Source: an uncultured Roseburia sp.
GTDB lineage: Bacteria; Bacillota; Clostridia; Lachnospirales; Lachnospiraceae
Direction of reading: 5' to 3'
Length of the DNA: 54,472 nucleotides
Assembly: GCA_947573605.1 (NCBI GenBank)
Contig: CANPGM010000023.1
Span: 1 to 54,472 of the forward strand
The notes beneath the pieces are model-generated. The model saw only the letters and a program-made list of their open reading frames with translations, did not search any database and had not been told where the DNA came from. The position numbers and the translations under genes are program-made. Of the stretch, positions 45,929-54,253 are shown piece after piece; position 1 is the stretch's first letter; each line of letters begins with the position of its first letter.

Positions 45929-46888
45929 CTATCCTTCTTGTTTGGCAGAAAGCTTTTCTCTCCAGTCTTCCATAATTTCCCATATTGTCTCCCGAAGCGT
46001 AATCTCCGGCTCCCAGCCGGTCGCCTCCCTAAGCTTTGTGATATCGGCTTCAATAACCGGAACATCAACCGGACGTATTTTATTCGGGTCAGTCTCGACA
46101 CGAATTTCCGCCGTCGACATGGAAATAATCAAATCCAGGATTTCCCTGATCTCATAAGAGCGCCCGCTTCCCACGTTATAGGTTTCCCCGGGTTTTCCCT
46201 TCTGCGCCAGAAGCGCATAAGCGCGCGCCACATCCCTTACATCGGTAAAATCCCGTTTTGCCGAAAGGTTGCCAACATACATCACAGGCGCTTTTTTCCC
46301 CGCCTCAATTTCTGCAACCTGCTTACAAAAATCAGATACTACAAATATAGGTGACTGCTGCGGTCCGATATGATTAAACGCACGTACCGAAATTAAATGC
46401 ATATCGTATGCCTGCGTATAAATAGCCGCAATCATATTCTGACAGGCCTTTGTTGCGGCGTAGATATTCCCCGGCCTGATATGGTTGTCCTCTTTAATCG
46501 GCGTTTCATCCTCTCTGATATGCCCGTATTCCTCGCCGGAACCAATCAGCAGCACCCGGGGTTTATAAAATAACTCCCGCACCGCGTCAAGTACGTTCAG
46601 ACTTCCCTTAACATTGATATCCACCGTAAGCTGCGGATTCTTCCAGGCCACGCTGACCGAACTCTGCGCCGCCAGATGAAAAATATAATCGGGTCTGACT
46701 TTATATAAAAGTGTCACGATTTCGTCTTTATTTAAAATATCCAAATCGTAGATCTGCGCGTTTGAAATTGCAAGCCCTTCTCCGCCGAGCTTGGTCGCAT
46801 GTACTTCCATGCCGTGACGCTTCATAAGCTCCGCCGCCAGATAACTTCCGACAAACCCTGCTGCTCCGATAATCAATGCTTTTTTCAT
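45929..46888 (-). CDS. rmd: GDP-4-keto-6-deoxymannose reductase-like (Rmd) protein
   Basis: A 319-residue extended short-chain dehydrogenase. It has ALIIGAAGFVGSYLAAELM, the Ser in LIGSGEEYG and YAATKACQ with the catalytic Tyr and Lys. Further on, GPQQSPIFVVSDFCKQ, GNLSAKRDFTDVRDVARAY and RPVDVPVIEADI all match Rmd-type reductases that make GDP-D-rhamnose from the Gmd product. Fcl, encoded at 25.8 kb, uses the same intermediate. It is the first gene of a long operon with promoter 46953-46981. The start is the ATG at 46888 or the TTG at 46894. Related dehydratases cannot be fully excluded. Confidence 0.82.
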   Translation of the reverse strand: MKKALIIGAAGFVGSYLAAELMKRHGMEVHATKLGGEGLAISNAQIYDLDILNKDEIVTLLYKVRPDYIFHLAAQSSVSVAWKNPQLTVDINVKGSLNVLDAVRELFYKPRVLLIGSGEEYGHIREDETPIKEDNHIRPGNIYAATKACQNMIAAIYTQAYDMHLISVRAFNHIGPQQSPIFVVSDFCKQVAEIEAGKKAPVMYVGNLSAKRDFTDVRDVARAYALLAQKGKPGETYNVGSGRSYEIREILDLIISMSTAEIRVETDPNKIRPVDVPVIEADITKLREATGWEPEITLRETIWEIMEDWREKLSAKQEG

Positions 46889-46903
46889 CCTCAAATACCA
46901 TGA

Positions 46904-46935
46904 AAGGGAATCCCAATGGAATTCCCTTCTCCCTT
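46904..46935. other. Hairpin in the 5' leader of the rmd operon
   Basis: AAAGGGAAT and ATTCCCTT pair over about 9 bp around a short loop, between the promoter and the first gene. On the plus strand it is followed by CTCCCTTTTT, so it could also end rightward transcription. On the minus strand it could act as an attenuator or mRNA-stability element. Confidence 0.4.
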
Positions 46936-46952
46936 TTTCCTACAATGCTTAT

Positions 46953-46981
46953 ATCATACTATAAAAAACACGGATTTTCAA
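46953..46981 (-). promoter_or_regulatory. Promoter of the rmd polysaccharide operon
   Basis: On the minus strand TTGAAA (46976-46981) and TATGAT (46953-46958) are 17 bp apart. The inferred start is near 46946, giving a leader of about 58 nt containing the hairpin at 46904-46935. The operon reads through to at least the membrane protein at 30333. Confidence 0.8.
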
Positions 46982-47029
46982 CGAATTCAGAAAGAAACTT
47001 CCAATTCCTGCCACCTTTCTCAACGTCGT

Positions 47030-47491
47030 TCAACCATAAATGAGCGGCAGAAACTCCCGTTCAAAGTCTGCGACGTCTATCGTCATAACCTTTTTGTAAA
47101 ATGTCCCCTCATAGAGTCCCAGCCCCCACAGTATCGGATATCGGTCTGCGGCTTTTGCCCATGTCTGAATCGTATTCCGAATCCCTTCAAAAGCTTCGGA
47201 ATTATTTTCCTGTTCCGTTATACTGTTATTATTGTAAATAACATAAAAATTTATTCTTTCCGCACAAGCTCTGAGGGAGAAATCCGGAAACAGCAGCGCC
47301 TGTAGAACAAACAGGCTGTCATGCGCTTTTTCATAAAGCTCTTTCCAGGGAACATGACTCTTTCTCACATTTTTAAACTCAAACAGATATATCTCCCCGT
47401 CGTTTTTTATGTACAGGGCGTCCATCGAGCATACCTTCAGCGTTTTTTTATATTGATCCAGCTCCGCCTGGTCTATCCTCTGTAATCCCAT
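47030..47491 (-). CDS. Small protein with PD-(D/E)XK-like nuclease motif
   Basis: A 153-residue protein with no family I can name. Residues 20-43 read as a beta hairpin with Asp24 (CSMDALYI), Glu38 and Lys40 (LFEFKNV), then a helix with Lys and Gln residues. This is the D...ExK layout of restriction-endonuclease-like folds. The rest is mixed alpha/beta (INFYVIYNNNS). It follows the AAA ATPase gene by 22 bp with GGGAG upstream of the ATG at 47491, so the two likely act together. The nuclease call is a motif reading by eye and needs structural confirmation. Confidence 0.55.
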   Translation of the reverse strand: MGLQRIDQAELDQYKKTLKVCSMDALYIKNDGEIYLFEFKNVRKSHVPWKELYEKAHDSLFVLQALLFPDFSLRACAERINFYVIYNNNSITEQENNSEAFEGIRNTIQTWAKAADRYPILWGLGLYEGTFYKKVMTIDVADFEREFLPLIYG

Positions 47492-47513
47492 ACCCGTCTC
47501 CCGACCAAATAAT

Positions 47514-48785
47514 CTATAGTAATTCCAGCGGCCGATACATCTGTTTGTAAATTTTATCGGTGCATTCCGTCACATCCTCCGCTGCAAAAGCATTTCCGTC
47601 CGCCTTCATCAGATAAAAACTTCCGTATTCCTTCATGCCGTAATCAGCCGTCTTTATTTCAAGCGCACGAATAAAATACGGGCTGTGCGAGCTTACCATA
47701 ATATTCAGATTCATTCTTTCCTTCAGCAAAATCAAAATCTCCGCAAATTTCAAATGCCATTCGGGATGCAGGTTCGTCTCCGGCTCATCAATTAAAATCC
47801 AGTCGTCCGCTTTCAGCGAGCCGTTTTCCACCAGCCGCTGAATCGTCAGAAAAATTTTTAATCCCGACGCGACATTTTTCATATGAATCGGCTCGTCAAT
47901 CGACGCCTCCTTATACCGGATCGAATCCGGATCACAGAGCAGCCGCCCGTGCGTCACCTCGCGAAAAATGTCCTCTAACGCGGCCAGATTTTCCTCTGTT
48001 TCGTTATACTGCTCCAGAGAACTCTCCTTTTGGTCTAAAATGCGCTCTCTTTTCAGTAACCGTTCCAGGCGAATTTCCGCATTGACACCGGATCTCTTAC
48101 CCAGATTGTCCAGCATATGGCCCGAACCGATATAGATAATCTGCGTTCTTCCGAGTTTTGCTTCCGTTAATTCTAAAATCCTATTGTCCGCAAACCGAAA
48201 TCCGCATCTGACTTTATCCGATTGCAGTTCGATTCCCGATTCCCCGCCGTTTATTAAATTAGCCGCCTGCATATCAAATTCCCGCCGGAGGTTCGTCTCC
48301 GCAAGATACCAGATATACTCGCTTTCCTCCCGATGAAATACTTTCTCTAATTTGTTGTAAATGCCTCGCACAAATTCCTCGGCAATTAATTTCTGCAGCA
48401 AATCATCATTTCCAATTTCAAATTGATAATCCATCACCACTTTTTGGTATACCTGATAAAAGCGCTCCCACTCTATTTGCACGCTTTCTCTGCGTCCCAT
48501 ATCATTCCGCACCATCTTTGCCAAATCCGGCAGCAAGTCAAACGGCACGTCCTGAAAGCCGTTTTCGTCAAAATATTTATCCAGCCTGTAAATCTGCATA
48601 AAAACGCTTCGTCTCCGCTCCGATTTGATATTTGCGTCCAGATTACAGAACGTCCGCATAACAGCGTCAAACGATTTTAAAATTGTCGACTTTCCGGTAT
48701 CGTTGCATCCGGCAATCACCGTAATCCCCTTTGCTTCAATTTCCGCACGCTTCACTTTGCCGACATTCTCAAGCAATAATCTCAT
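47514..48785 (-). CDS. AAA/ABC-type ATPase (AAA_15/OLD-like)
   Basis: A 423-residue ATPase. Walker A is AGCNDTGKST at residues 25-34. A long helical insertion follows. The signature-like region is NVASGLKIFLTIQRL. Walker B is DDWILIDEPETNLHPEWHLKF, and a SSHSPYFIRAL switch follows. It belongs to the SMC/ABC-like ATPases common in phage-defence modules (PtuA, AriA, GajA N-domain). No TOPRIM domain is seen. The ATG at 48785 has GGGG 8 bases upstream. The longer frame to 48830 overlaps the KdsC-like gene. It is paired with the small nuclease-like protein downstream. Confidence 0.83.
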   Translation of the reverse strand: MRLLLENVGKVKRAEIEAKGITVIAGCNDTGKSTILKSFDAVMRTFCNLDANIKSERRRSVFMQIYRLDKYFDENGFQDVPFDLLPDLAKMVRNDMGRRESVQIEWERFYQVYQKVVMDYQFEIGNDDLLQKLIAEEFVRGIYNKLEKVFHREESEYIWYLAETNLRREFDMQAANLINGGESGIELQSDKVRCGFRFADNRILELTEAKLGRTQIIYIGSGHMLDNLGKRSGVNAEIRLERLLKRERILDQKESSLEQYNETEENLAALEDIFREVTHGRLLCDPDSIRYKEASIDEPIHMKNVASGLKIFLTIQRLVENGSLKADDWILIDEPETNLHPEWHLKFAEILILLKERMNLNIMVSSHSPYFIRALEIKTADYGMKEYGSFYLMKADGNAFAAEDVTECTDKIYKQMYRPLELL

Positions 48786-48804
48786 ATTGATACCCCGTGC
48801 CAGT

Positions 48805-49293
48805 TCACAGACCTGTCTGTAAGATTTCAAGATAATCGATAAATTCCCGCACCGCTCCCATACCGCCGGGCATTGTACAGATAAAATCCGAGATTTCTCT
48901 GATGCCTGCCGCGGCGTCGGACGGACACGCCTTCATTCCGCACAGCTTCATAGCCTCAAAATCATTCAAATCGTCCCCGATATAGGCCGTATGAACCAGA
49001 TCTGTTCCAAGTGCTTCCGCTACGCGCTTCAGCATCTCTGTCTTTTCCTCTACTCCCTGATAAACATGTGTAATCCCAAGTTCTTCGCAGCGCCGCAATA
49101 AAATCTCCGATTTTCTTCCGGTAATAATCACAGGGGTGATTCCAAGCTTAGGCAGTAAATGAACGATTCCGTAACCGTCCTTCGCATGAAACGCCTTGAC
49201 TGCCTCTCCGGAAGCTCCCATATATATTTTTCCGTCGGTTAATGTACCGTCAACGTCCATGATAAGTAGACGTATTAAATAGTTTTCTTTCAT
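48805..49293 (-). CDS. KdsC-type HAD phosphatase
   Basis: A 162-residue HAD phosphatase of the tetrameric, cap-less KdsC/NeuA-phosphatase class. Motif I is LLIMDVDGTLTDGKIYM, the loop AFHAKDGYGIVHL is typical of KdsC, motif II is VIITGRKSE and motif IV is YIGDDLNDFEAMK. In Gram-negatives it removes phosphate from KDO 8-phosphate. In Firmicutes relatives may act on other ulosonic or sialic acid phosphates for surface glycans. The neighbours lack KDO synthase, so the substrate is open. It lies between accessory genes and may belong to the glycan locus functionally. Confidence 0.85.
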   Translation of the reverse strand: MKENYLIRLLIMDVDGTLTDGKIYMGASGEAVKAFHAKDGYGIVHLLPKLGITPVIITGRKSEILLRRCEELGITHVYQGVEEKTEMLKRVAEALGTDLVHTAYIGDDLNDFEAMKLCGMKACPSDAAAGIREISDFICTMPGGMGAVREFIDYLEILQTGL

Positions 49294-49311
49294 ACCTGCA
49301 AAAATTCCCTT

Positions 49312-49683
49312 CTACAAACTTATTTCCAAAATTTCAAAATCCTCATAGCGTCCCCCATTTTGATACATCAGAAACGAAACGCTGATACTTTTCTGAACAG
49401 CTCCGATGTCAATCTCTTCATCTTCTAAGTAAATGTATCCCCGCAATTCTGCTTTCACCTCAATCTCACCAGAGATTTCCGTCTGATCGTCATATTCCGT
49501 CGTATCATAAGATAAAACGGCAACTCCTTCTATATCTACACAGACCGCATGATCTACGTCATCTTCAAATACTCCCTGCAGCTCTTCGCCGGTAAGATTC
49601 CCGATACAATCCGTTACATCACTGCAAATTTTATATAAAAAGAAATCGTCTATCACCTGCTGCACATTTATTAAGCTTAACAT
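49312..49683 (-). CDS. Small acidic beta-rich protein, unknown
   Basis: A 123-residue protein, strongly acidic, probably a helix followed by about seven beta strands (VCVDIEGVAVLSYD, SGEIEVKAELRGYIYLED, KSISVSFLMYQN). It has no signal, Cys motif or membrane segment. I do not recognise the family. It follows the zinc-binding gene by 14 bp and so forms a pair with it. Such small acidic partners are often antitoxins or immunity proteins, but nothing here proves that. Confidence 0.6.
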   Translation of the reverse strand: MLSLINVQQVIDDFFLYKICSDVTDCIGNLTGEELQGVFEDDVDHAVCVDIEGVAVLSYDTTEYDDQTEISGEIEVKAELRGYIYLEDEEIDIGAVQKSISVSFLMYQNGGRYEDFEILEISL

Positions 49684-49697
49684 CTTAAATATTCTCC

Positions 49698-49979
49698 CTA
49701 TTCATCCGTCTCCGCCTCTAAATCCGGTTCCTCAAGCAGACGAATACCGTCCGGACGCGCGCCGAAATAGTTTACGCAGCCTTTGGGATACTCAAACGCT
49801 TCGACCCGTACAAATACCTCTTTTTTGCAGCAAGGGCATACTCCTTCATATTCCCCCTCGTAATCATATTCCGTTCCCATCTGCCGTTCGTCCGTACTCA
49901 CGCATTCAAAGTCAAAACCAATTTCAAATTGCTTTTTACAATTCAGGCATTCCACCTTTATAGGTTTTATCAGTCTCAT
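49698..49979 (-). CDS. Small zinc-ribbon protein, unknown
   Basis: A 93-residue protein with two Cys pairs, CLNCKK near residue 11 and CPCCKK near residue 49, separated by a beta hairpin, so probably a zinc ribbon. The C-terminal tail is acidic (LLEEPDLEAETDE). The function is unknown. It begins a new transcript, with TATACT/TATAGT boxes near 50010. It may bind the neighbouring acidic protein. Confidence 0.6.
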   Translation of the reverse strand: MRLIKPIKVECLNCKKQFEIGFDFECVSTDERQMGTEYDYEGEYEGVCPCCKKEVFVRVEAFEYPKGCVNYFGARPDGIRLLEEPDLEAETDE

Positions 49980-50042
49980 TTTGCAACTCTCTTTCCCAGA
50001 AATTAACTATAGTATAACTGATTGCCGGATAAAATAAAAGCG

Positions 50043-50951
50043 TTACGGGAAAATCTTTGCCCCGACTTTTCTCCGATACCAATCGCCCGCAGTGTTCTTT
50101 TCAATAGTAAGCATAGACGAAAACGTTTTTCCGCCCCTTCCGAACGTCGAGAGCCCCCTGTCAAGAACAATATTATATCCCGGCGTCGCAATGACACGCG
50201 GATGACTGTCCTTTTTACTCTTTGCCAGATAAACCTCTATCCCCCAGTCTTTATAGCCGTCCTTTTTCAATTCTTCCTTAATCTCTTCTTTTTTCAAGTC
50301 CTGCGTTTCTGTTGTGATAATCGTGATATCAGCGCCTTTCGGAATATATTTTAATATGTATTTCCTGAAATTTTTTAAATTGTCCGCATCCCCGAAATAA
50401 TTGTCATAAATTGCAAAACTGCTTTCCCCGCTCAAAATCCGTCCGAGCCACTTGCCCAGCTCTTTACTGTCTTCTCCTTCTTTTATTTCATACAAAACAA
50501 TCGGAAACGTATACTTCGTAAACGTATTCAGGGATTTCCCTATGCCTGTCTCCGCTTTTCGAATCAGTTCCAATCCATGATTTTCCAGCTCCGTCTTGTT
50601 TAGCCTGGAAGAATCGCTAATCAGTATTTTATCTTCGCTCGCCGCGCAGGTATTCATTAACGCTTTTAAATAAGCGTCAGTTTCCCTTGAAAATTTATTT
50701 TTTAGCTCACTTCCTGACAATATCCTGCAGTTCTTCTTATCGTGAGAACAATATGCTAAAAACGTCTGTATTAGATCCATATTAATCTTATTTTTTTTAC
50801 AGTATTCCATATACTGTGTATTCAAATCGTTCGAAAGTACAATACAATGCTGTTTTAGCCGCAGCATAAGCTGATTTTCATCGTCAGACGCCAACATTGT
50901 ATTCATATTAAGGTTCTTTAAAATTGTCGCACAAATCGTTATCTCCAGCAT
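50043..50951 (-). CDS. PIN-like plus MIT_C/PLD-like protein, candidate effector nuclease
   Basis: A 302-residue protein, unfamiliar as a whole. Residues 1-135 look PIN-like: CIVLSNDLNTQYMEYCKKN, then ETDAYLKALMNTCAASEDKI and LISDSSRLNKTELENHG, which fits the usual acidic positions. Residues 165-302 resemble the MIT_C domain, a degenerate phospholipase-D-like fold: FAIYDNYFGDADNLKNFRKY, ITIITTETQD, and the segment His250-Pro-Arg through DRGLSTFGRG. That HxR...DRGL pattern is the MIT_C signature. The ATG at 50966 abuts the ATPase stop and lacks a site. The next Met at 50951 follows AGGTGAAAA, so I prefer it. Last gene of the three-gene operon. Confidence 0.55.
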   Translation of the reverse strand: MLEITICATILKNLNMNTMLASDDENQLMLRLKQHCIVLSNDLNTQYMEYCKKNKINMDLIQTFLAYCSHDKKNCRILSGSELKNKFSRETDAYLKALMNTCAASEDKILISDSSRLNKTELENHGLELIRKAETGIGKSLNTFTKYTFPIVLYEIKEGEDSKELGKWLGRILSGESSFAIYDNYFGDADNLKNFRKYILKYIPKGADITIITTETQDLKKEEIKEELKKDGYKDWGIEVYLAKSKKDSHPRVIATPGYNIVLDRGLSTFGRGGKTFSSMLTIEKNTAGDWYRRKVGAKIFP

Positions 50952-50966
50952 ATTTTCACCTGCCAT

Positions 50967-52499
50967 TTATCTTTTACTGTTCGCAAAAAGCAGTTCGCTT
51001 GCCAATTCATAGCTCTTGTCAAAAAATCCGGCCGGCCATGCGTCTTCAAACTGCCCGTTCTCACATACTTTCATTTTTTTTACATAGGAATTTCCGGTAT
51101 CGTCCTTTTCCACATAATAAAACGCAACCTGATCGTGGGTAATCGGCGACTTTGGGTCCGCAATCAAAACCTGCAGTTTTCGTATCAGATGCTCGCTGTG
51201 CGTTTCAACCAATATTCGCCTGCTGCGGCTGATTTGACTGCTTTTTACAAATAAATTCGCAAGCTCCGCCTGCGCTGCCGGATGAAGATGCAGCTCCGGC
51301 TGTTCTATAATGAACATCCTCTTTCGGGAATCTCTGAAATACCGGACTTCATCGCGTTCATCCCCTTTTAAAAGCAGGGTCACAATCGGCAAAACCTGTG
51401 AAATTCCATATCCTACATCAATAATATTATCGATTTCCTCGCCCGTTTCCTTCGTCTCGTTTTTAACGACCAGGCTGAATAAACTGCTGCTGATTTCCTG
51501 TATATCAAGCGTACAGCCCATTGCTTCATAAAACCAGTCCGAAACGGCCTCCAGCAAGTCGTTGTTATTTTGGGAATCCTGGCGCAAAAGCATCCCTGCA
51601 TGTTCGCCGTATACCCCTACGTCGTCAAAATTACTTTCCGAATCCCGATACGTCCGTTTCGGACTCTCCCGAAACGGTCCAAGATAAGATACTTCATTGG
51701 CGTAATGATCCAGATGTCGATAGACTCCGTTCCATAAATTCTCGGCAAGTATCAGACTTGTCCATACATATACCCACTTTTTCCCCCTTTGTTTCTCCGT
51801 AATTTTATCCCTACTGTAACCGCCTACTATTTCAAGCAGCCGTTTCTTTTTCTTTTCCTTTATTTCCGGCGAATTGTAAATGTAGCTTCTCATCCATTCC
51901 CCGGCATGAAAAACAGGGATAAACCGCCGAAACGGAACAAAAGAAGCATCTATTGAAATATGCTCCTCCCAGTCTTCCTCTTCGCTTACATCTTTCCTTA
52001 GAAAATTGCGTAAATATAAATGATAACTATTCTCTTTCAGCACAAGCGTAAAGACATTTCTGCTGTTTATCTCCAGTCTCAGTTCCTGTACAATCATTTT
52101 TTTATTCGGTCTGGCAATCTGAACATACAGAACGACTTTTTCAATTCTTCGGATAAACCGGGCATATTCCTCCTCTTTGTAAACACTGCGCATCCTGTAC
52201 ATAACCATCGCACTATGCAGCCGCGTTCTTAGTTCCGGTCCGAATTCCAGCGAAAAACCAAAGGGCTTGTTAGAATGCCTGTTTACAACGTCATCATAAT
52301 TGCCATAGTCCAGCATTTCTCCAAACAGAAGCAGCGGCGAACTGATATCTTCTTTAAACGTCTGCGCCAAAAGAACCGGAAAACGCAACAGACTGCTCTT
52401 CCCGCAGCTGTTTTTTCCGACAAAAACCGTAATCGGCTTAATTTCTATCTCTTCCGATTCCTCAAAAGACTTGATATGATATAGCTTAAATTTTTTCAT
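50967..52499 (-). CDS. DUF3696 AAA/ABC-type ATPase
   Basis: A 510-residue SMC/ABC-like ATPase. Walker A is FVGKNSCGKSSLLR (residues 26-39). The glycine motif is DVGYGISQVLPIV. Walker B is MFIIEQPELHLHPAAQAEL, with the switch LVETHSEHLIRKLQVLIA. The C-terminal tail (YYVEKDDTGNSYVKKMKV and FEDAWPAGFFDKSYELASEL) is typical of DUF3696. Such ATPases are the sensor or motor of many defence systems and of some DNA-repair pathways. The ATG at 52499 follows GGAGG. It is the middle gene of a tight operon, 19 bp after the upstream gene and abutting the next one. Confidence 0.88.
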   Translation of the reverse strand: MKKFKLYHIKSFEESEEIEIKPITVFVGKNSCGKSSLLRFPVLLAQTFKEDISSPLLLFGEMLDYGNYDDVVNRHSNKPFGFSLEFGPELRTRLHSAMVMYRMRSVYKEEEYARFIRRIEKVVLYVQIARPNKKMIVQELRLEINSRNVFTLVLKENSYHLYLRNFLRKDVSEEEDWEEHISIDASFVPFRRFIPVFHAGEWMRSYIYNSPEIKEKKKKRLLEIVGGYSRDKITEKQRGKKWVYVWTSLILAENLWNGVYRHLDHYANEVSYLGPFRESPKRTYRDSESNFDDVGVYGEHAGMLLRQDSQNNNDLLEAVSDWFYEAMGCTLDIQEISSSLFSLVVKNETKETGEEIDNIIDVGYGISQVLPIVTLLLKGDERDEVRYFRDSRKRMFIIEQPELHLHPAAQAELANLFVKSSQISRSRRILVETHSEHLIRKLQVLIADPKSPITHDQVAFYYVEKDDTGNSYVKKMKVCENGQFEDAWPAGFFDKSYELASELLFANSKR

Positions 52500-52518
52500 C
52501 CTAACCTCCATGCATCTG

Positions 52519-54201
52519 TTATTCCGCCTGTCCGCACAGCATTGTTAGCCGATTCGCAATCATTGCGTCCAGAAAGCCCCTGCCGCCTTCGCCGACATAT
52601 TCGGCGACTACTATACTACCTGAAGCAGCCTCGTGAATCACCCTTCCCGTTCCAAATTCTATCTTATAGTACGGAATCCTGCCCCGCTTAAAATCCGACT
52701 CTGCCGCGTCCAGACATTCCCGCCTTTTATTTTCATCTAATACGCACGTATTCTCAATGCCTGCCGCTTGAAAATAATTGCGTGTGATTTCAACTAAATC
52801 GCCCAAATATATTCCCTTCCAGCATGCACCTCCGCTCAAATAATCTTTTCTGCAGCCAAAAAGAGTTGTTGTAGGAATTATTACAAGCCTTGACGACAGC
52901 CCTCTAAGCCTGTCCGCAATCACACCGCAAAATTCACCCATTGCAATCTGATCAAATCCTTCAAAATGCTCTTTTGTCATCATTTCTTCCGACAAAGAAC
53001 TCCTTATCCCTATCATTTCGCCAAAATAAGCCGCGCTCTGCAGCGGCGCAATTTCTCCTCCGTCCTCACTTTTGTTAAGAAGCGGAAATCTCATTCCAAT
53101 CTCCGCGTCAATTAACTGCATCAGATATCGGCCGTTTCCGTCCGCCTCATCGGAATACACCGCGTTTTCCACATGAAGGTCCCCTAATCCAAGCATCGAA
53201 GAAAATGCTACGAGGCTTTCTACTGATTGTAAATCTATCTGCGCTTTTTTATCCTCTCCCATCTCTTCAAACTTTTGATGTTCAAAAAACTCCACCGCAG
53301 AGCCGTGCGCGTTTCCCGCCGACGTTTCAATATTCAGCGTTCCGATTCTGCCGCCGCTTAACGGCTCCCCGAGCCCGCCCCGCGCTAAAATACCGGTAAA
53401 TTCGTTCGCAAGGCTCTCCTCCCCCTTGCCGTAGACTGCCTGTTCAAACGTCTTGTCCTCCGGTTTTACTACAACCGTTTCATCACCGCCCGAAATTGTC
53501 CGGTAAGAAACAATACATACCCCGACGCCTCTCGTATGAATATCGCTGTCGGTCAGGATGATCCCCGTTGTATTCTCCGCTCCATTTTTTGCAAGCCAAT
53601 AATAAATATCATTCAGCGTCTGTTCGATCGGCTCCTTCAAGGATTCAAACGCACGAAGCACGGTTGGCCTTATTTTCTCATTCTGCAGATAATCCTTATA
53701 ATTTTCATTTACACTTGAAGGCGATTCCGGATTTTCAACTCCCGGCGTATTTGAGGCCAGCACCTTTGCAATTAAAATTCTTATATTTTCTTCCGACGAA
53801 AATTCTTCTTTTATCCCATCCCATAACTCACTAACAGGATGATAATATAAATCCCTTTCCAGCGCAGTATAAAAATTATCCCCGTCCAGTTCTGCGCTTT
53901 TGATATAAGAGTAAATTTTCTCCTTGAGAATTTTGGAAAAATCACTAAAATTCCTTACTGTATCCCTGTTTCGGAAAAAGCCTAAACCGAATCCTTGAAT
54001 CACTTTGTCATTTTCTTCGGTTCGGCCCGCCTCCTGCGTATACGCCAGCGGCTCCCGCAGTATCGAACCCGAAAAATCACGACCCGTTTCTAAGGATTCC
54101 CGAATATAACCCGGCGCAGCCGTTTCCTGTTTCCACATCCTCTCCCGCTCTCCGCTTACCGGTTTCTTTTTCTCAGATTTCTTTTCCTTCGTTTGATACA
54201 T
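52519..54201 (-). CDS. DUF4135 (LanM dehydratase-like) kinase-fold protein without a cyclase domain
   Basis: A 560-residue protein. The first 60 residues are charged and low complexity. From about residue 200 it resembles the dehydratase region of class II lanthipeptide synthetases (DUF4135): the N-lobe Lys in TVVVKPEDKTFEQ (Lys246), the catalytic loop LGLGDLHVENAV (Asp341, His343, Asn346), the metal motif LIDAEIG (Asp365, Glu367), and GRIPYYKIEFGTG near the end. LanC cyclase is absent and full LanM proteins are near 1000 residues. The ATG at 54201 follows GAGGAG. First gene of the operon with the promoter at 54254-54282. It may phosphorylate or otherwise modify a protein. The role is unknown. 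Confidence 0.68.
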   Translation of the reverse strand: MYQTKEKKSEKKKPVSGERERMWKQETAAPGYIRESLETGRDFSGSILREPLAYTQEAGRTEENDKVIQGFGLGFFRNRDTVRNFSDFSKILKEKIYSYIKSAELDGDNFYTALERDLYYHPVSELWDGIKEEFSSEENIRILIAKVLASNTPGVENPESPSSVNENYKDYLQNEKIRPTVLRAFESLKEPIEQTLNDIYYWLAKNGAENTTGIILTDSDIHTRGVGVCIVSYRTISGGDETVVVKPEDKTFEQAVYGKGEESLANEFTGILARGGLGEPLSGGRIGTLNIETSAGNAHGSAVEFFEHQKFEEMGEDKKAQIDLQSVESLVAFSSMLGLGDLHVENAVYSDEADGNGRYLMQLIDAEIGMRFPLLNKSEDGGEIAPLQSAAYFGEMIGIRSSLSEEMMTKEHFEGFDQIAMGEFCGVIADRLRGLSSRLVIIPTTTLFGCRKDYLSGGACWKGIYLGDLVEITRNYFQAAGIENTCVLDENKRRECLDAAESDFKRGRIPYYKIEFGTGRVIHEAASGSIVVAEYVGEGGRGFLDAMIANRLTMLCGQAE

Positions 54202-54253
54202 AGCGTTTCTCCTCACCCGTACCACAAAATAAACCATACTTTCAGACAGAAAT

